This document shows positions 29,170-38,283 of a stretch of DNA of 64,000 nucleotides, piece by piece. Each line of letters starts with the position of its first letter. The first letter of the stretch is position 1. Where the stretch lies: assembly GCF_013201605.1 (NCBI RefSeq), contig NZ_CP053848.1, forward strand, positions 992,001 to 1,056,000, written 5' to 3'. The stretch is from Campylobacter ornithocola. Its GTDB lineage: Bacteria > Campylobacterota > Campylobacteria > Campylobacterales > Campylobacteraceae. The position numbers were made by a program, and so were the translations under genes. The notes beneath the pieces are model-generated. The model saw only the letters and a program-made list of their open reading frames with translations, was not told the DNA's origin and did not search any database.

Positions 29170-29790
29170 TTAGCCCTTTATATCCATCAATCTTTTAAAA
29201 ACAAACATAGGATTAAGTGATTTAACCACTTCAAATTTAAAATACTCATTTAAAAATTGTGCTACTTTAACAAAAGGTGTTTGTATACGAGTTATTTTAC
29301 CATTATCAATGATAATTTTTAAGGCACCAAAAATTTCAAAATACAAATACACCTCTAAAATATCACCATTTTTTCTAGCTTCAAACAAAGCCCTATTTCC
29401 ATCATAAACAAAAGGTATATGATAAATTCCTTCAAAAAATGCAAAAAACATTTCCTTATAAATTTCAAACTCATATGCGCTTTTACTTTCCATAAGTTTT
29501 TGGGTAATGAATTTTTTATACCAAGCTTTTTCATCGCCTTCTTGCAAAAGTTTTTCTATAAGCCCCACTCCTTCTTCAAAAAGTCTAATTTTAGGCTTTT
29601 TCAAAAGATTTTTAAAAGAAATCACACCTTTATCTTCATAAACTTCAGCTAAATACTCCTCTCCCACTTCAAGTTCTATCATGCTTTTAGTTTCAAGTTT
29701 TTTAGTGTTTAAAAGTAATACATAGCGATTATATGCGCGTTTTTCTAGAATTTGCATTCTTACAGGTAAGGTTGAATTGATGATATTCAC
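29170..29790 (-). CDS. Conserved protein of unknown function, Campylobacter type
   Basis: A 206-residue soluble protein with no signal peptide or transmembrane segment. The N-terminal part (VRMQILEKRAYNRYVLLL, then KSMIELEVGEEYLAEVYED) looks beta-rich. The C-terminal part (YKEMFFAFFEGIYHIPFVY, LYFEIFGALKIIIDNGKI) looks mixed. I recognise no catalytic motif. It lies between coaBC and uppS, and a gene of this kind occupies the same place in C. jejuni as I recall. I chose GTG at 29790, overlapping the coaBC stop as GTGA; TTG at 29793 is equally possible. Confidence 0.75.
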   Translation of the reverse strand: MNIINSTLPVRMQILEKRAYNRYVLLLNTKKLETKSMIELEVGEEYLAEVYEDKGVISFKNLLKKPKIRLFEEGVGLIEKLLQEGDEKAWYKKFITQKLMESKSAYEFEIYKEMFFAFFEGIYHIPFVYDGNRALFEARKNGDILEVYLYFEIFGALKIIIDNGKITRIQTPFVKVAQFLNEYFKFEVVKSLNPMFVFKRLMDIKG

Positions 29791-30950
29791 CAAAGTTTCC
29801 TTAATTCTTGTGCTAAAATAAAACCAAGTTTTTCTTTACTTTGTTTAGAACTTTGAGAAATACTATCTTTAGTTATAAAACAAATGCTATTTTCATCACT
29901 TCCAAAGTTCATTTGCTCATTTAAGACATTTAAACACACCATATCTAAATTTTTATCAGCTAAAGATTTTTTAGCATTTTCTAAAGCATTTTGCTCATCA
30001 AATTCCATTTTAAAGCCTATTTTTTTACCTTTAAAATCTAAATTTTTTAAGATGTCTTCATTCAGCTTTAATTTTAAATCAAGTCCGTTTAAATGCTCAT
30101 TTTTCTTAATCTTACCCTTGTAAGCCTCAAGAGTAAAATCACTCACAGCAGCAGCCATAATTAAAGCGTCAAATTCTTTGTAGTTTTGCAATTTTTCTTT
30201 TAATTCTAAAGAAGATTCAAATTTTTCTAATTTATAAGGTGCTTTAAACTCCACTGAGCTAACTAATACTACTTTAGCACCTAAAAAATACAAGGCATCA
30301 GCAATTGCCTTTGCCATTTTTCCACTTGAAAAATTACTAATACATCTTACATCATCAATTTTTTCTTTAGTTCCACCACCGCTTACAATAAAACTTTTAT
30401 CTTTAAAAAAATCTTCTTGCATTAAGCTTCTTTTTAAAGCATTTATAATGCTATCAAGCTCAGCCAAAGCTCCTAAGCCCTCGTCTTTACAAGCTAGAGT
30501 TTTAACTATAGGATCAATGATAATATAGCCTTGCTCTTTTAAATTTTTTAAAGATTTTTGAGTACTAAAGTGTAAATACATGTTTGTATTTGCAGCAGGT
30601 GCAATTAAAAATGGTTTATTTTTATCTACTGCTATTAAAGTTTGAATAAATAAATTATCCGCTATACCATAGTTTAGTTTATTAATAGAATTTATACTAG
30701 CAGGTGCAAAAAGCACACAATCACAAGTCTTACTAAAAGCTATATGATTATTAGTATTTTGCCAACTTTCGTTATCTTCACATAAAATTTCATCCGCTAA
30801 AGCTTCAAAGCTAAGCTTAGTGCCAAATTTTAAAGCTCCTTGACTTAGCAAAACTTTAACCCTAAAACCTTCTTTTTTTAATAAAGAAATAAGCTCATAA
30901 GCTTTATAAAAAGCTATGCTTCCACTTACTGCTAGTAAGATAGTTTTCAT
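29787..30950 (-). CDS. coaBC: Bifunctional phosphopantothenoylcysteine decarboxylase/synthetase
   Basis: CoaBC adds cysteine to phosphopantothenate and decarboxylates the product on the way to coenzyme A. The 387-residue protein has the FMN-binding CoaC part first: ILLAVSGSIAFYKAYELI, then APAANTNMYLHFS, the substrate-clamp motif, and an active-site Cys in TLACKDEGLGALAELDS. The CoaB part follows (SFIVSGGGTKEKIDDVRCIS and LIMAAAVSDFTLE). It is coupled to glmU upstream by a 4-base overlap. Confidence 0.95.
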   Translation of the reverse strand: MKTILLAVSGSIAFYKAYELISLLKKEGFRVKVLLSQGALKFGTKLSFEALADEILCEDNESWQNTNNHIAFSKTCDCVLFAPASINSINKLNYGIADNLFIQTLIAVDKNKPFLIAPAANTNMYLHFSTQKSLKNLKEQGYIIIDPIVKTLACKDEGLGALAELDSIINALKRSLMQEDFFKDKSFIVSGGGTKEKIDDVRCISNFSSGKMAKAIADALYFLGAKVVLVSSVEFKAPYKLEKFESSLELKEKLQNYKEFDALIMAAAVSDFTLEAYKGKIKKNEHLNGLDLKLKLNEDILKNLDFKGKKIGFKMEFDEQNALENAKKSLADKNLDMVCLNVLNEQMNFGSDENSICFITKDSISQSSKQSKEKLGFILAQELRKLW

Positions 30951-32239
30951 TTTTTGCCTAATTTTTTATAATAGTAATTTTCTACAATCTGAGCATTAGC
31001 TCTACTAATATACATAGAACCTTTTTCTACATTTTTATGCACTGTGCTTCCTGCTGCGATGATTACCTCATCTTTTATCTCAACCGGAGCAATAAATTGC
31101 GTATCTGAACCCACAAAAACATTTTTACCTATTTTAGTTTTATGTTTTTTTACCCCATCATAATTACAAGTGATAGTGCCACAACCTATATTAGTTCCCT
31201 CATCTATTTCACAATCTCCTAAATAACTCAAATGCCCTGCTTTAACTCCATTTAATAAAGCATTTTTACATTCTACAAAATTTCCTATATGCGTATTTTT
31301 AAGCTGACATTTTGGACGCAAATGCGCTAAAGGCCCTACATCGCTATTTTCTACTATACTATCTTCAATCACACTTGAACTTTTAATGATAGAATTAATG
31401 ATTTTTGATTTTCCTTCTATACGCACATTTTCATATACTTCACACTCGCCTACAAACTCAACCTCATCTGAAATAAAAGTCGTCGCAGGCATGTGAAAAA
31501 TCACCCCTTGCTTCATCCATTCTTTTTTAATCGCTTCTTGCATAAGATCTTGAGCCAAGCAAAGCTCTACTTTATCATTTACTCCCATAAAATCTTGCTC
31601 ATTTACAAACACTGCATCGATTTCATAACCCTTTTCTTTTGCTAAATAAACCGCATCGGTTAAATAATACTCTTTAGCTTTATTATCATTTTTTATCAAA
31701 GGCAATACTTCTTTTAAAATTTGTGCTTTTATAGCATAAACACCACTATTGCAAATATTTATAGCAAGTTCTTCTTTATTTGCATCTTTTGTTTCTACTA
31801 TTTTTTGAATTTTATTTTCTTTTAAAACTATTCTTCCATAGCTTTTTGGATCTTTTGCTTCAAAAACCGCCACATTAAAATCACTCTCATTTAAAGCTAT
31901 TTTTTCTAAATCATCTGCTTTAACTAAAGGCATATCGCCACATAAAATCAAAACTTTTTCATGCTTACTCTCATAACCCCTTAAAGCTCCTGCAGTGCCT
32001 GGAAAATTTTGCAAGTCTTGTTCTAAAAAACGTGTGTTTGGAAAATGCTCTAAAACAACTTGTTCAACCTTTTCTTTTTGATGAGAAAGCACCACACATA
32101 TATCATCACTAATTTTATATGCTTGTTTTAAAATATGTAAAATCATTGCTTTTGAGCAAATTTTTTGAAGTACTTTTGGATTTTGTGATTTCATACGCGT
32201 ACCAAGTCCAGCAGCTAAAATAAGCACAGAAATTTTCAT
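30947..32239 (-). CDS. glmU: Bifunctional UDP-GlcNAc pyrophosphorylase/glucosamine-1-P acetyltransferase
   Basis: GlmU makes UDP-GlcNAc for peptidoglycan, lipo-oligosaccharide and protein glycosylation. The 430-residue protein has an N-terminal nucleotidyltransferase domain (LILAAGLGTRMKS, then ILCGDMPLVKADDL) and a C-terminal left-handed beta-helix with hexapeptide repeats. The acetyltransferase site lies in HLRPKCQLKNTHIGNFVECK and GTITCNYDGVKKHKT. It heads the minus-strand run glmU-coaBC-unknown-uppS-prepilin peptidase-lptF/G-truA. A TAAAAT box at 32273-32268 is a candidate promoter. Confidence 0.96.
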   Translation of the reverse strand: MKISVLILAAGLGTRMKSQNPKVLQKICSKAMILHILKQAYKISDDICVVLSHQKEKVEQVVLEHFPNTRFLEQDLQNFPGTAGALRGYESKHEKVLILCGDMPLVKADDLEKIALNESDFNVAVFEAKDPKSYGRIVLKENKIQKIVETKDANKEELAINICNSGVYAIKAQILKEVLPLIKNDNKAKEYYLTDAVYLAKEKGYEIDAVFVNEQDFMGVNDKVELCLAQDLMQEAIKKEWMKQGVIFHMPATTFISDEVEFVGECEVYENVRIEGKSKIINSIIKSSSVIEDSIVENSDVGPLAHLRPKCQLKNTHIGNFVECKNALLNGVKAGHLSYLGDCEIDEGTNIGCGTITCNYDGVKKHKTKIGKNVFVGSDTQFIAPVEIKDEVIIAAGSTVHKNVEKGSMYISRANAQIVENYYYKKLGKK

Positions 32240-32349
32240 GAAACACCTTTATAAAAAATTATTGCTTATTTTAACAAGCTAAAGTAAAAATTCTTACCAA
32301 TCATTGTTTATTTTTTACAGATTTTCATTTACTTTAAACTTAAATTTAT

Positions 32350-32358
32350 GGGGGGGGG
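32350..32358 (+). repeat. Poly-G tract (nine G) in promoter of autotransporter 1
   Basis: Nine consecutive G in a very AT-rich setting, directly followed by TATAAT. Runs of 8 or more G are the classic slippage-prone contingency sites of Campylobacter. This one lies in the promoter spacer, not in the reading frame. Confidence 0.9.
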
Positions 32359-32364
32359 TATAAT
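32359..32364 (+). promoter_or_regulatory. -10 box of autotransporter 1, abutting the poly-G tract
   Basis: A perfect TATAAT, 33 bases before the ATG. The nine G occupy the position just upstream, where Campylobacter promoters usually have a T-rich spacer. Changes in G number would move any upstream contact relative to the -10. Confidence 0.7.
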
Positions 32365-32397
32365 GCTTTTTTAATTTAAAATTAAAGGAGCAATCAA

Positions 32398-34722
32398 ATG
32401 AAACTTTCTTATCATACAAGTAAAGTTTTAATGGGAGTTAGCATTAGTGCTTTATTAAGCAGTGCTGCCTTAGCACAAGAGATAAAGCTTGGAAATTTTA
32501 CTGATTTTTTCAACTATAAAGATGGAATTTGGAGTTTAGATTCTAAAGAAAATATAGAATTAAAAATGGATCCTTCAGATATTCAATCTTATCATAAAGG
32601 AGAAAATCACGATAAACCTATAAAAGAATTTAATATCAAAACAAGTGGTACTTTAACTATTGGAGATGGAGATAATTGGATAGATGTAGGCAGCACTTCA
32701 ACTAATGAAGCAAAATATGATTTATATAGTGTTAATTTAGAAGCAAAAGAAATCATTCTAAATAAAGATAAAACTTCTTTAGAAGCATATAAAGCTTTTA
32801 ATATAAAAGGAAATCTTACACTTAATGGTAGCTCACCTATAACAAATGATAATATACATGATGAAGAACTTGATAGACCTGGTTTGTTTGTATGGAATGG
32901 ATATGGCGAAAGAGATGGCTATATGAATATACAAGGAAATCTAAATGTCAATAATTCTTTTATTGGTATATATGATGCAAATAAAAAAGGTGGTTTAATC
33001 TCTGTAGATGGAGATGTAAATATAAAAGATTCAGCTATAGGTATAAGTACAAATAGTGTTTCAAATTTAGGTATAAATAACTATGTAGCTATAAAAACAA
33101 CAGGCAATTTTAACCAAGATATAGATAAAAACATAGTAACAGCACTATATACTAAAGATATAACAAGCATGCTTGAAACAAGCAATTTACTACCAAAAAA
33201 TGTATTTTTTGAAGATACTGATTTGGCTCAATTTACAGATTATAAGCTTAGTGTTTCTAATGATGGCAAAAGTCTTTTAATTAACGGCGGTGCTAATGAA
33301 AATGTAAGAGATTTATCAAAAATATTAAAATCTGAAATTGACATTAGAAACGAAGCTTTAGATACTTTTGAAGGTATAAAAAATGATATAGAATATAACA
33401 AAGATTCCTACCAAAAACCAGGATATATTGGCGATGATGCTATGCTTGAAGCCATAGCGCAAGCAGAAAAAGAACTGCAAGAACAAATTAAAAAATTAGA
33501 ACAACAAATCAAAGACATAGAAGCTAATGGCGGAAAACCTGATGGTAGTGATTTAGTTGAAAACATGAAAGATATTAGCTTAGAAAATAAAAATTTAGCT
33601 GTAAATATGCTAAATGGTATTTTAGATTCTAAACTTAGCAATGATGCTGTTGCAGCACTCACTCTAGATACCACAGGAAAAAATCTAAACACACTTACTA
33701 CAAATACAAAAGCAAGTGCAAAAGCTATAGTAAATAATGCTCAAAATTCTTCTGTTAATTCATCTATAGGCGTAGCAAATGACCTAGCAATTGGAACAAG
33801 GGTAGCAAAACTTTCAAATCCTTATCAAGATAAAGCTTTAGTGGAAAAATTTGCCACAACCCATATAGCAGCACTAGCAAGTGATGTTTATAATTATTAT
33901 GGAAATTCTTCGTTTAACAATAGCTTTTGGGGTAATGTTTTTGGTGGTGCAAATATCATAGATGGAGATAGTGGTGCTTTATATGGATTTACACTAGGTG
34001 CTGATAGAAAAATCAATGATAATGCTTTACTTGGTTTTTACTTTACTTATGCTGATTCAACTATCAAAGATGGTGTTATGGAGCAAAAATCAGATAACTA
34101 TCAATTTGGTATTTATTCTTTGATTAATCCAAATGATCAATGGGAAATCAACCTAAGAGCTTATGGACAAATTTCTCCAACAGACCAAAGCGTAGCAATG
34201 CTAAGTGATTCTAGTAATGCTGATTTTGATAGCAAATTCTTTGGCTTAAGCGCCAATGCTGGTAGAATTTTTAATCCAAATTCATCATCATTATTTATCA
34301 AACCTTTTGCTGGTATAAATTACTACTACGCACACACTCCAAGCTACAAAGAAAGTGGTATGTTTGCAAAAGAAGTTCAAAGCATGACAAATAATTCTAT
34401 CTCTTTAGAATTAGGTACTGAATTTAGAAAATATATGAGTGAAGAATCATATTTATTTATCACTCCAAAAATAGAACAATATGTAATGAATAATGGAGAT
34501 GATTTTGTAGCTGGATTTGTTGGCTCAAGTTCAAATTTCATCATCAAAGGAAATGATAAGAAAAAAACTTATGGACAAATCATTGTAGGTGGTAATGTAG
34601 ATATTAATGAACAATTTAGCTTAAATGCAGGTATTGGAGCTAAACAAATACTAGCTGGTAAAACAGATGGTAAAAATGAAACTTATGTAAGTGGTCAAGT
34701 AGGTTTTAAATATAAATTCTAA
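32398..34722 (+). CDS. Autotransporter outer-membrane beta-barrel protein 1 (type Va)
   Basis: A 774-residue secreted or surface protein. The signal peptide ends ...SSAALA, with probable cleavage after Ala26. The passenger (about 27-345) is rich in Asn, Asp and beta-forming repeats (SGTLTIGDG, IKGNLTLNG, IQGNLNVNN, VDGDVNIKD), suggesting a short beta-helix. A coiled-coil-like linker lies near 348-377 (KELQEQIKKLEQQIKDIE). The autotransporter barrel runs from about 505 (NSFWGNVFGGANIIDGDSG) to the C-terminal GFKYKF. The start has AAAGGAG. It is a paralogue of the gene at 43989-46217. Adhesion or another surface role is plausible but unproven. Confidence 0.9.
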   Translation: MKLSYHTSKVLMGVSISALLSSAALAQEIKLGNFTDFFNYKDGIWSLDSKENIELKMDPSDIQSYHKGENHDKPIKEFNIKTSGTLTIGDGDNWIDVGSTSTNEAKYDLYSVNLEAKEIILNKDKTSLEAYKAFNIKGNLTLNGSSPITNDNIHDEELDRPGLFVWNGYGERDGYMNIQGNLNVNNSFIGIYDANKKGGLISVDGDVNIKDSAIGISTNSVSNLGINNYVAIKTTGNFNQDIDKNIVTALYTKDITSMLETSNLLPKNVFFEDTDLAQFTDYKLSVSNDGKSLLINGGANENVRDLSKILKSEIDIRNEALDTFEGIKNDIEYNKDSYQKPGYIGDDAMLEAIAQAEKELQEQIKKLEQQIKDIEANGGKPDGSDLVENMKDISLENKNLAVNMLNGILDSKLSNDAVAALTLDTTGKNLNTLTTNTKASAKAIVNNAQNSSVNSSIGVANDLAIGTRVAKLSNPYQDKALVEKFATTHIAALASDVYNYYGNSSFNNSFWGNVFGGANIIDGDSGALYGFTLGADRKINDNALLGFYFTYADSTIKDGVMEQKSDNYQFGIYSLINPNDQWEINLRAYGQISPTDQSVAMLSDSSNADFDSKFFGLSANAGRIFNPNSSSLFIKPFAGINYYYAHTPSYKESGMFAKEVQSMTNNSISLELGTEFRKYMSEESYLFITPKIEQYVMNNGDDFVAGFVGSSSNFIIKGNDKKKTYGQIIVGGNVDINEQFSLNAGIGAKQILAGKTDGKNETYVSGQVGFKYKF
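34393..34511 (+). repeat. 3' direct repeat block a (barrel) of autotransporter 1
   Basis: 119 bases in the beta-barrel coding part, identical to 45891-46009 but for one synonymous T/C change. It begins in NNSISLELGTEF and ends in GDDFVA. The bases just before and just after differ, so the identity is patchy. Confidence 0.9.
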
Positions 34723-34776
34723 AATTTTCGAGAAACTCCTTAGATGCTAGAGTAAAAACTCTAGCATTTTAAAAAT
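34552..34776 (+). repeat. 3' direct repeat block b (barrel end plus terminator) of autotransporter 1
   Basis: 225 bases that match 46047-46271 with one mismatch just after the stop codon. The block covers the last barrel strands (from NDKKKTYGQII to GFKYKF), the stop and the terminator hairpin. Confidence 0.92.
34744..34770 (+). terminator. Intrinsic terminator of autotransporter 1
   Basis: ATGCTAGAGT pairs with ACTCTAGCAT across an AAAA loop (10-bp stem), followed by TTT. It lies 22 bases after the stop, and the same hairpin follows autotransporter 2. Confidence 0.85.
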
Positions 34777-34824
34777 GAAATATTAATTCGATCATATAAA
34801 TTGTATTTTTAAGAGTAAAATTGC

Positions 34825-34830
34825 TAAAAT
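34825..34830 (+). promoter_or_regulatory. Candidate -10 box for fliP and following genes
   Basis: TAAAAT within GCTAAAATATTGC, 31 bases before the fliP TTG start. I saw no sigma54 GG-N10-GC or clear sigma28 motif in the 84-base gap, so a vegetative promoter is the better guess. Confidence 0.35.
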
Positions 34831-34860
34831 ATTGCTTCTAATTTTAACTAAGGAAAAATT

Positions 34861-35595
34861 TTGAGAGTTTTGTTAGTTTTATTTTTATTAAGTTTAACTC
34901 TTTTTGGTGCTGAAGCAACCATACCAACTGTGAATTTAAGCCTTAGTGCCCCAAATAGTCCTCAACAACTTGTAACAACCTTAAATATAGTTATAGTTTT
35001 AACTATACTAGCTCTTGCTCCAACTATTATTTTTGTAATGACTTCATTTTTAAGACTTATAGTGGTTTTTTCTTTTCTAAGAACCGCTCTTGGCACTCAA
35101 ACTATGCCACCAAATACTATATTAATAACTTTAGCTTTAATTTTAACTTTTTTCATTATGGAACCTGTTGCTACAAAATCATATAACGAAGGCATAAAAC
35201 CCTATATCGCTGAGCAAATAGGCTATGAAGAAGCTTTTGCCAAAGGTGTTAAACCTTTTAAAGATTTTATGCTTAAAAACACTAGAGAAAAAGACTTAGC
35301 ACTATTTTATAGAATTAGAAATTTAGAAAATCCTAAAACTATAGATGATGTACCTTTAACGGTTTTAGTGCCTGCTTTTATGATAAGTGAGCTTAAAACT
35401 GCTTTTGAAATAGGCTTTTTACTCTTTTTACCATTTTTAGTTATTGATATGGTGGTAAGCTCTGTATTAATGTCTATGGGTATGATGATGCTACCGCCTG
35501 TTATGATTTCCATGCCTTTTAAACTGCTTATTTTTGTGCTAGTAGATGGATGGAATTTACTCATACAAAATTTAGTCAAAAGTTTTTTAACTTAA
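34861..35595 (+). CDS. fliP: Flagellar biosynthesis protein FliP (export gate)
   Basis: FliP forms the core pentamer of the flagellar type III export gate. The 244-residue protein has a signal peptide (MRVLLVLFLLSLTLFGAEA), then IVIVLTILALAPTIIFVMTS and FLRLIVVFSFLRTALGTQ, the FliP signature. A periplasmic loop of about 80 residues and VPAFMISELKTAFEIGF with VVSSVLMSMGMMMLPP complete it. The start is TTG at 34861 with AAGGA 6 bases upstream. It stands alone among non-flagellar genes. In C. jejuni it also lies beside glmU; here autotransporter 1 separates the two. Confidence 0.95.
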   Translation: MRVLLVLFLLSLTLFGAEATIPTVNLSLSAPNSPQQLVTTLNIVIVLTILALAPTIIFVMTSFLRLIVVFSFLRTALGTQTMPPNTILITLALILTFFIMEPVATKSYNEGIKPYIAEQIGYEEAFAKGVKPFKDFMLKNTREKDLALFYRIRNLENPKTIDDVPLTVLVPAFMISELKTAFEIGFLLFLPFLVIDMVVSSVLMSMGMMMLPPVMISMPFKLLIFVLVDGWNLLIQNLVKSFLT

Positions 35596-35611
35596 TATTT
35601 TAGAGTAAGAT

Positions 35612-36523
35612 ATGTATGTTTTCTCCTCTTTATTTAGTATATTTTGCTTACTTTTTGGTGGATATTTTGCCAAAAAAATCAAAATTTTAAAACAAAAACA
35701 AGCACGCGCTTTTTTAGATTTTGCTATTATTTTTGCTTTACCTTGTTTGATTTTTGAAAGAACTTATCATCTAAATTTTGATTTTTCTCTAATTGTTATC
35801 ATTTTAATTGGTCTATTTTCGGCTCTTTTTTCGGCTTTATTTTGTACATTTTTAGGTTTCTTTTTTAAATTTAGTAAAAGCACTCTTGTGAGTATTTTTT
35901 TACTTTCTAGTTTTGGAAATACTTTATTTGTAGGCATACCTATCATTAGTGGAATTTATAAAGAAGCTTATTTTTTAGGAGAAATTATCCTTTATGATGC
36001 TCTTGCAACCTCACTTCCTGTGGCTTTGCTTGCCCCCTTTGTTATTTCTTTAGCTAGCGAACAAAAGGTAAGTTTTTTACAAAATCTAAAAAAAGTCTTT
36101 ACTTTTCCACCTTTTGTCGCTTTGATTTTAGGAATTTGCTTTAAGCTAATCACACTTCCTGAATTTATCTTTGAACCTTTAAGATTGCTTGGATCTAGTG
36201 CTACACCTATAGCTTTATTTGCTATAGGATTAAACTTAGGTTTTAGCTCTATTACAACTTCTTATAAAGCTACTTCAATAGTCATTTTTGGTAAAATGAT
36301 ACTTACCCCTTTGATATTTTTAGCACTTTTAAAACTTTTAAATTTTGATTTAAATCCTAGCTCTATCATCGCCTTGCTTGAATCAGCTATGCCAACCATG
36401 ACTATGATGGCAGCTATGATTATGAAAGCTAAGCTTGATACAAATTTAGCTGTGAGTTCAGTAGCTTTTGGTATAGTATTTGCCTTTATTTCTTTGCCTA
36501 TTTGGGTGTATTTTTTAACCTAA
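35612..36523 (+). CDS. AEC family transporter (auxin efflux carrier type)
   Basis: A 303-residue inner-membrane protein with about ten transmembrane segments in the AEC/PIN-like arrangement: DFAIIFALPCLIFERTYHL near residue 40, LLSSFGNTLFVGIPIISGIY near 93, GSSATPIALFAIGLNLGFSS near 192 and LLESAMPTMTMMAAMIMKA near 252. Bacterial members carry small organic acids such as malate. No substrate can be named. It follows fliP by 16 bases and may be co-transcribed. Confidence 0.86.
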   Translation: MYVFSSLFSIFCLLFGGYFAKKIKILKQKQARAFLDFAIIFALPCLIFERTYHLNFDFSLIVIILIGLFSALFSALFCTFLGFFFKFSKSTLVSIFLLSSFGNTLFVGIPIISGIYKEAYFLGEIILYDALATSLPVALLAPFVISLASEQKVSFLQNLKKVFTFPPFVALILGICFKLITLPEFIFEPLRLLGSSATPIALFAIGLNLGFSSITTSYKATSIVIFGKMILTPLIFLALLKLLNFDLNPSSIIALLESAMPTMTMMAAMIMKAKLDTNLAVSSVAFGIVFAFISLPIWVYFLT

Positions 36524-36534
36524 GAAGGATGCAA

Positions 36535-38283
36535 ATGCCACCTGCTATCTTTGGAAAATATCTTTATGATGATCTTGCCTTCACTCTTAAAGCCCACACT
36601 CAAAATGAAAGCAAGAAAGCTTTTAAAATCATAGAAAAATATAAAAATGATTATTATTTCTTAGGTTATATTCAATATGAATTTTATAAATACTTAGAAG
36701 ATAAAAACTATAAAAGCAAAGAGCCTTTTCTATATTTTTTTGCTTTTAAAACAAGGAAAATGTTTATAAATGAAGAAAAAAATCTAGATTTTTACCCTAG
36801 CTTTTTATCAAAGTTAAATCAAGAAAAATATTTTGAAAATTTTAATAAAGTCAAGCAAGCTATCGCTAAAGGACAAAGCTATCAAGTCAATCTTACTCAA
36901 GAATTACACTTACAATCAAATCTTAGTTTATATGAGAGTTTTTTAAGCCTTTACCCTAAACAAAACACCCCTTATAAAGCTTATATAAAAAACGAATTCT
37001 TAGAATTAGCTTCTTTTTCACCTGAGCTTTTTTTTAAAATCAAAAATAAAAAAATCATCACAAAACCCATGAAAGGCACAATCAAACGCTCAAACAACCC
37101 AAAAGAAGATGAAAAATTAAAAAACTTTTTAAAGCAAGATGAAAAAACTATTAGTGAAAATGTGATGATAGTTGATTTACTGCGTAATGATATTTCAAAA
37201 CTTATCAAAAAACATTCATTAAAATGTGAACTTTTTGAGGTTAAAACCTACCCTACTTTACACCAACTCATTTCAAAAATAAGTGGTAAATTAAAACAAA
37301 AAAATGATTATTTTAAAATTTTCAAAGCTCTTTTTCCATGTGGATCTATCACAGGTGCACCTAAAATAGAAACCATCAAACTTATACAAAATTTAGAGCA
37401 AAGAGATCGTGGAATTTATTGCGGGGCTATAGGTTTAATCCATAAAAACAAAGCAAAATTTAGTGTAGCCATACGCACTTTAGAGAAAAAAAATAATGAT
37501 AGTTTTTTAAGATATGGCGTGGGAAGTGGGCTTGTGTGGGACTCGCAAAAGCAAGATGAATTTAAAGAATTAAAGCTAAAAAGCAAAATTTTAGAACCTA
37601 ACTTTTATTTGTTTGAAACAATGTATTATAAAAATAATTCTATTTTATTTTTTAAAGAACATTTAGTAAGAATTTTAAACTCGGCTAAATTTTTTGGTTT
37701 TGAAACTCAAAGATTAATACATGATTTTAAAAATATACTAAATAGTAAAGATAAAAAAATCCATTTTAAGTCTTTACAAAATTTCAATGATTTTGCTTTC
37801 AATCATCAGCATTTTTTTATAAAAAGTAATTTTACTCAAAAAGGTCAAAAAGCTATTAAATTACAACTTTTTAAAAATGGTCTTTATGAATTTAATTTTA
37901 GCAATATACAAGAAAATTCAAGTAAAAAACTACTCATAAGTAAAGATGTCTTAAAAGTAAATCTTTTAACACATCATAAAACTTCCCTGCGTAGCTTATA
38001 TGAAGCAAATTCTCATCTATGGAAAGAAAATATTTGTTATGATATAGTTTTTTTTAACGAACAAGGCTTACTTTGTGAGGGTTCAAGAACCAACATTATC
38101 ATAAATTTAAACAGCGAATATTTTACTCCTTATGCTAAAAACTGCCTAAATGGTATTTATAGACAAGCACTCTTAAAATACAAACTCATCAAAGAAAAAG
38201 ATATCACTAAAGATGAGCTTTTAAATGCTAAAGAAATTTATGCTATTAATTCTTTAAGAGGCTTAAAAAGGGTGTTTTTATGA
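36535..38283 (+). CDS. pabB: Fused aminodeoxychorismate synthase component I and aminodeoxychorismate lyase (PabB-PabC)
   Basis: A 582-residue protein in two parts. The PabB part (about 1-330) has the chorismate-binding signature: SYQVNLTQELHL, FSPELFFKIKNKKIITKPMK, FPCGSITGAPKIETIKLIQ and GIYCGAIGLI. The C-terminal part (about 360-582) is a class IV PLP lyase: LFETMYYKNNSILFFKEHL, HHKTSLRSLYEAN and NEQGLLCEGSRTNIII. Together with PabA it makes 4-aminobenzoate for folate. I chose the ATG at 36535 (MPPAIFGKYLYDDL) because AAGAAGG lies 6 bases upstream; the ATG at 36529 abuts the ribosome site. It overlaps pabA as ATGA. Confidence 0.92.
   Translation: MPPAIFGKYLYDDLAFTLKAHTQNESKKAFKIIEKYKNDYYFLGYIQYEFYKYLEDKNYKSKEPFLYFFAFKTRKMFINEEKNLDFYPSFLSKLNQEKYFENFNKVKQAIAKGQSYQVNLTQELHLQSNLSLYESFLSLYPKQNTPYKAYIKNEFLELASFSPELFFKIKNKKIITKPMKGTIKRSNNPKEDEKLKNFLKQDEKTISENVMIVDLLRNDISKLIKKHSLKCELFEVKTYPTLHQLISKISGKLKQKNDYFKIFKALFPCGSITGAPKIETIKLIQNLEQRDRGIYCGAIGLIHKNKAKFSVAIRTLEKKNNDSFLRYGVGSGLVWDSQKQDEFKELKLKSKILEPNFYLFETMYYKNNSILFFKEHLVRILNSAKFFGFETQRLIHDFKNILNSKDKKIHFKSLQNFNDFAFNHQHFFIKSNFTQKGQKAIKLQLFKNGLYEFNFSNIQENSSKKLLISKDVLKVNLLTHHKTSLRSLYEANSHLWKENICYDIVFFNEQGLLCEGSRTNIIINLNSEYFTPYAKNCLNGIYRQALLKYKLIKEKDITKDELLNAKEIYAINSLRGLKRVFL

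Larger units (their letters stand above)
32322..32485 (+). repeat. 5' direct repeat: promoter, leader and signal peptide of autotransporter 1
   Basis: This 164-base block is the same as 43911-44076 except that the T run after the -10 box has 6 T here and 8 there. It holds an AT-rich upstream segment, the nine-G run, TATAAT, the AAAGGAG ribosome site and the first 29 codons. Identity across untranslated DNA points to recent duplication or gene conversion. Confidence 0.95.
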
